Positions 44,139 to 44,198 of a DNA stretch of 44,198 nt are shown one piece after another; within the stretch, counting starts at the first letter, position 1; each line of letters opens with the position of its first letter. The DNA is from CAZMGG01 sp964565715 (GTDB lineage: Bacteria; Planctomycetota; UBA1135; UBA2386): positions 1 through 44,198 of the forward strand of contig CAZMGG010000036.1 of assembly GCA_964565715.1 (NCBI GenBank), read 5' to 3'. The notes beneath the pieces were generated by a model. The model worked only from the letters and a program-made list of their open reading frames with translations, made no database searches and was not told where the DNA came from. Made by a program: the position numbers and the translations under genes.

Positions 44139-44198
44139 CCAGCCCTGTTGGCACAGAGGGCTCCGGGCGGTGTGGGGAGGCGGGGTCCTCCACGTCTG

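Overview
The window is about 44 kb of very GC-rich DNA from a bacterium that is almost certainly a member of Planctomycetota. The strongest evidence is the gene trio at 33960-40068: a Tat-exported DUF1501 protein, a planctomycete-type cytochrome c (PSCyt1) plus WD40 protein, and a DUF1549/DUF1553 (PSCyt2/PSD1) protein. Large secreted RCC1-repeat and beta-helix proteins, a DUF2961 lipoprotein, an LpxA homologue (which implies a lipid A outer membrane) and a PEP-CTERM tail fit the same phylum. The style of the secreted proteins resembles the Poly30/Saltatorellus-like lineage, but this is only an impression. A run of 100 Ns shows that the sequence is a draft or metagenome scaffold. I saw no rRNA, tRNA, CRISPR array, integrase or intact insertion sequence.

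Layout. 1-2775: the edge of a secreted protein gene, then a 7Fe ferredoxin, a ThiF/MoeB-like adenylyltransferase and a cysteine desulfurase that is broken by the N gap; together they look like a small sulfur-transfer cluster. 2729-7892: a divergent pair, an exported protein of unknown function and a 1206-residue DUF4388-membrane-PEGA-PQQ propeller protein. 8367-11434: a glycine-rich lipoprotein with a PEP-CTERM tail, an RluA-family pseudouridine synthase, and a translationally coupled HEAT lipoprotein and thioredoxin-fold protein. 11447-14014: asparaginyl-tRNA synthetase, divergent from tryptophan 2,3-dioxygenase. 14030-17160: a GCS2-type ligase fused to CBS domains and coupled to an aspartoacylase-like zinc hydrolase. 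17429-18253: LpxA with no normal start codon. 18289-29298: mostly envelope and secreted proteins (a beta-helix protein, two RCC1-repeat paralogues, two polytopic membrane proteins, two small secreted proteins) around one zinc alcohol dehydrogenase. 29346-33411: an orphan PhnD-like binding protein followed by a CHASE-PAS-PAS hybrid histidine kinase. 33421-33767: two tiny membrane proteins. 33960-42293: the planctomycete trio, then a DUF2961 lipoprotein.

From about 42300 to the end the base composition drops clearly. Two genes of unknown function there (a cysteine-rich secreted protein and a single-pass membrane protein) look compositionally foreign and follow a 328-bp spacer carrying two perfect hairpins.

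Two general features stand out. Several genes are joined by 4-base GTGA/ATGA start-stop overlaps. Several others have a TAnnnT hexamer only 6-9 bases before the start codon and no clear ribosome binding site, which suggests very short-leader or leaderless transcripts. No single obviously new multi-gene system is proven here. The best candidates for undescribed biology are the GCS2-CBS/aspartoacylase pair, the PhnD/CHASE kinase pair, the C-terminal module shared by the RCC1 proteins, and the DUF4388-PEGA-PQQ protein.
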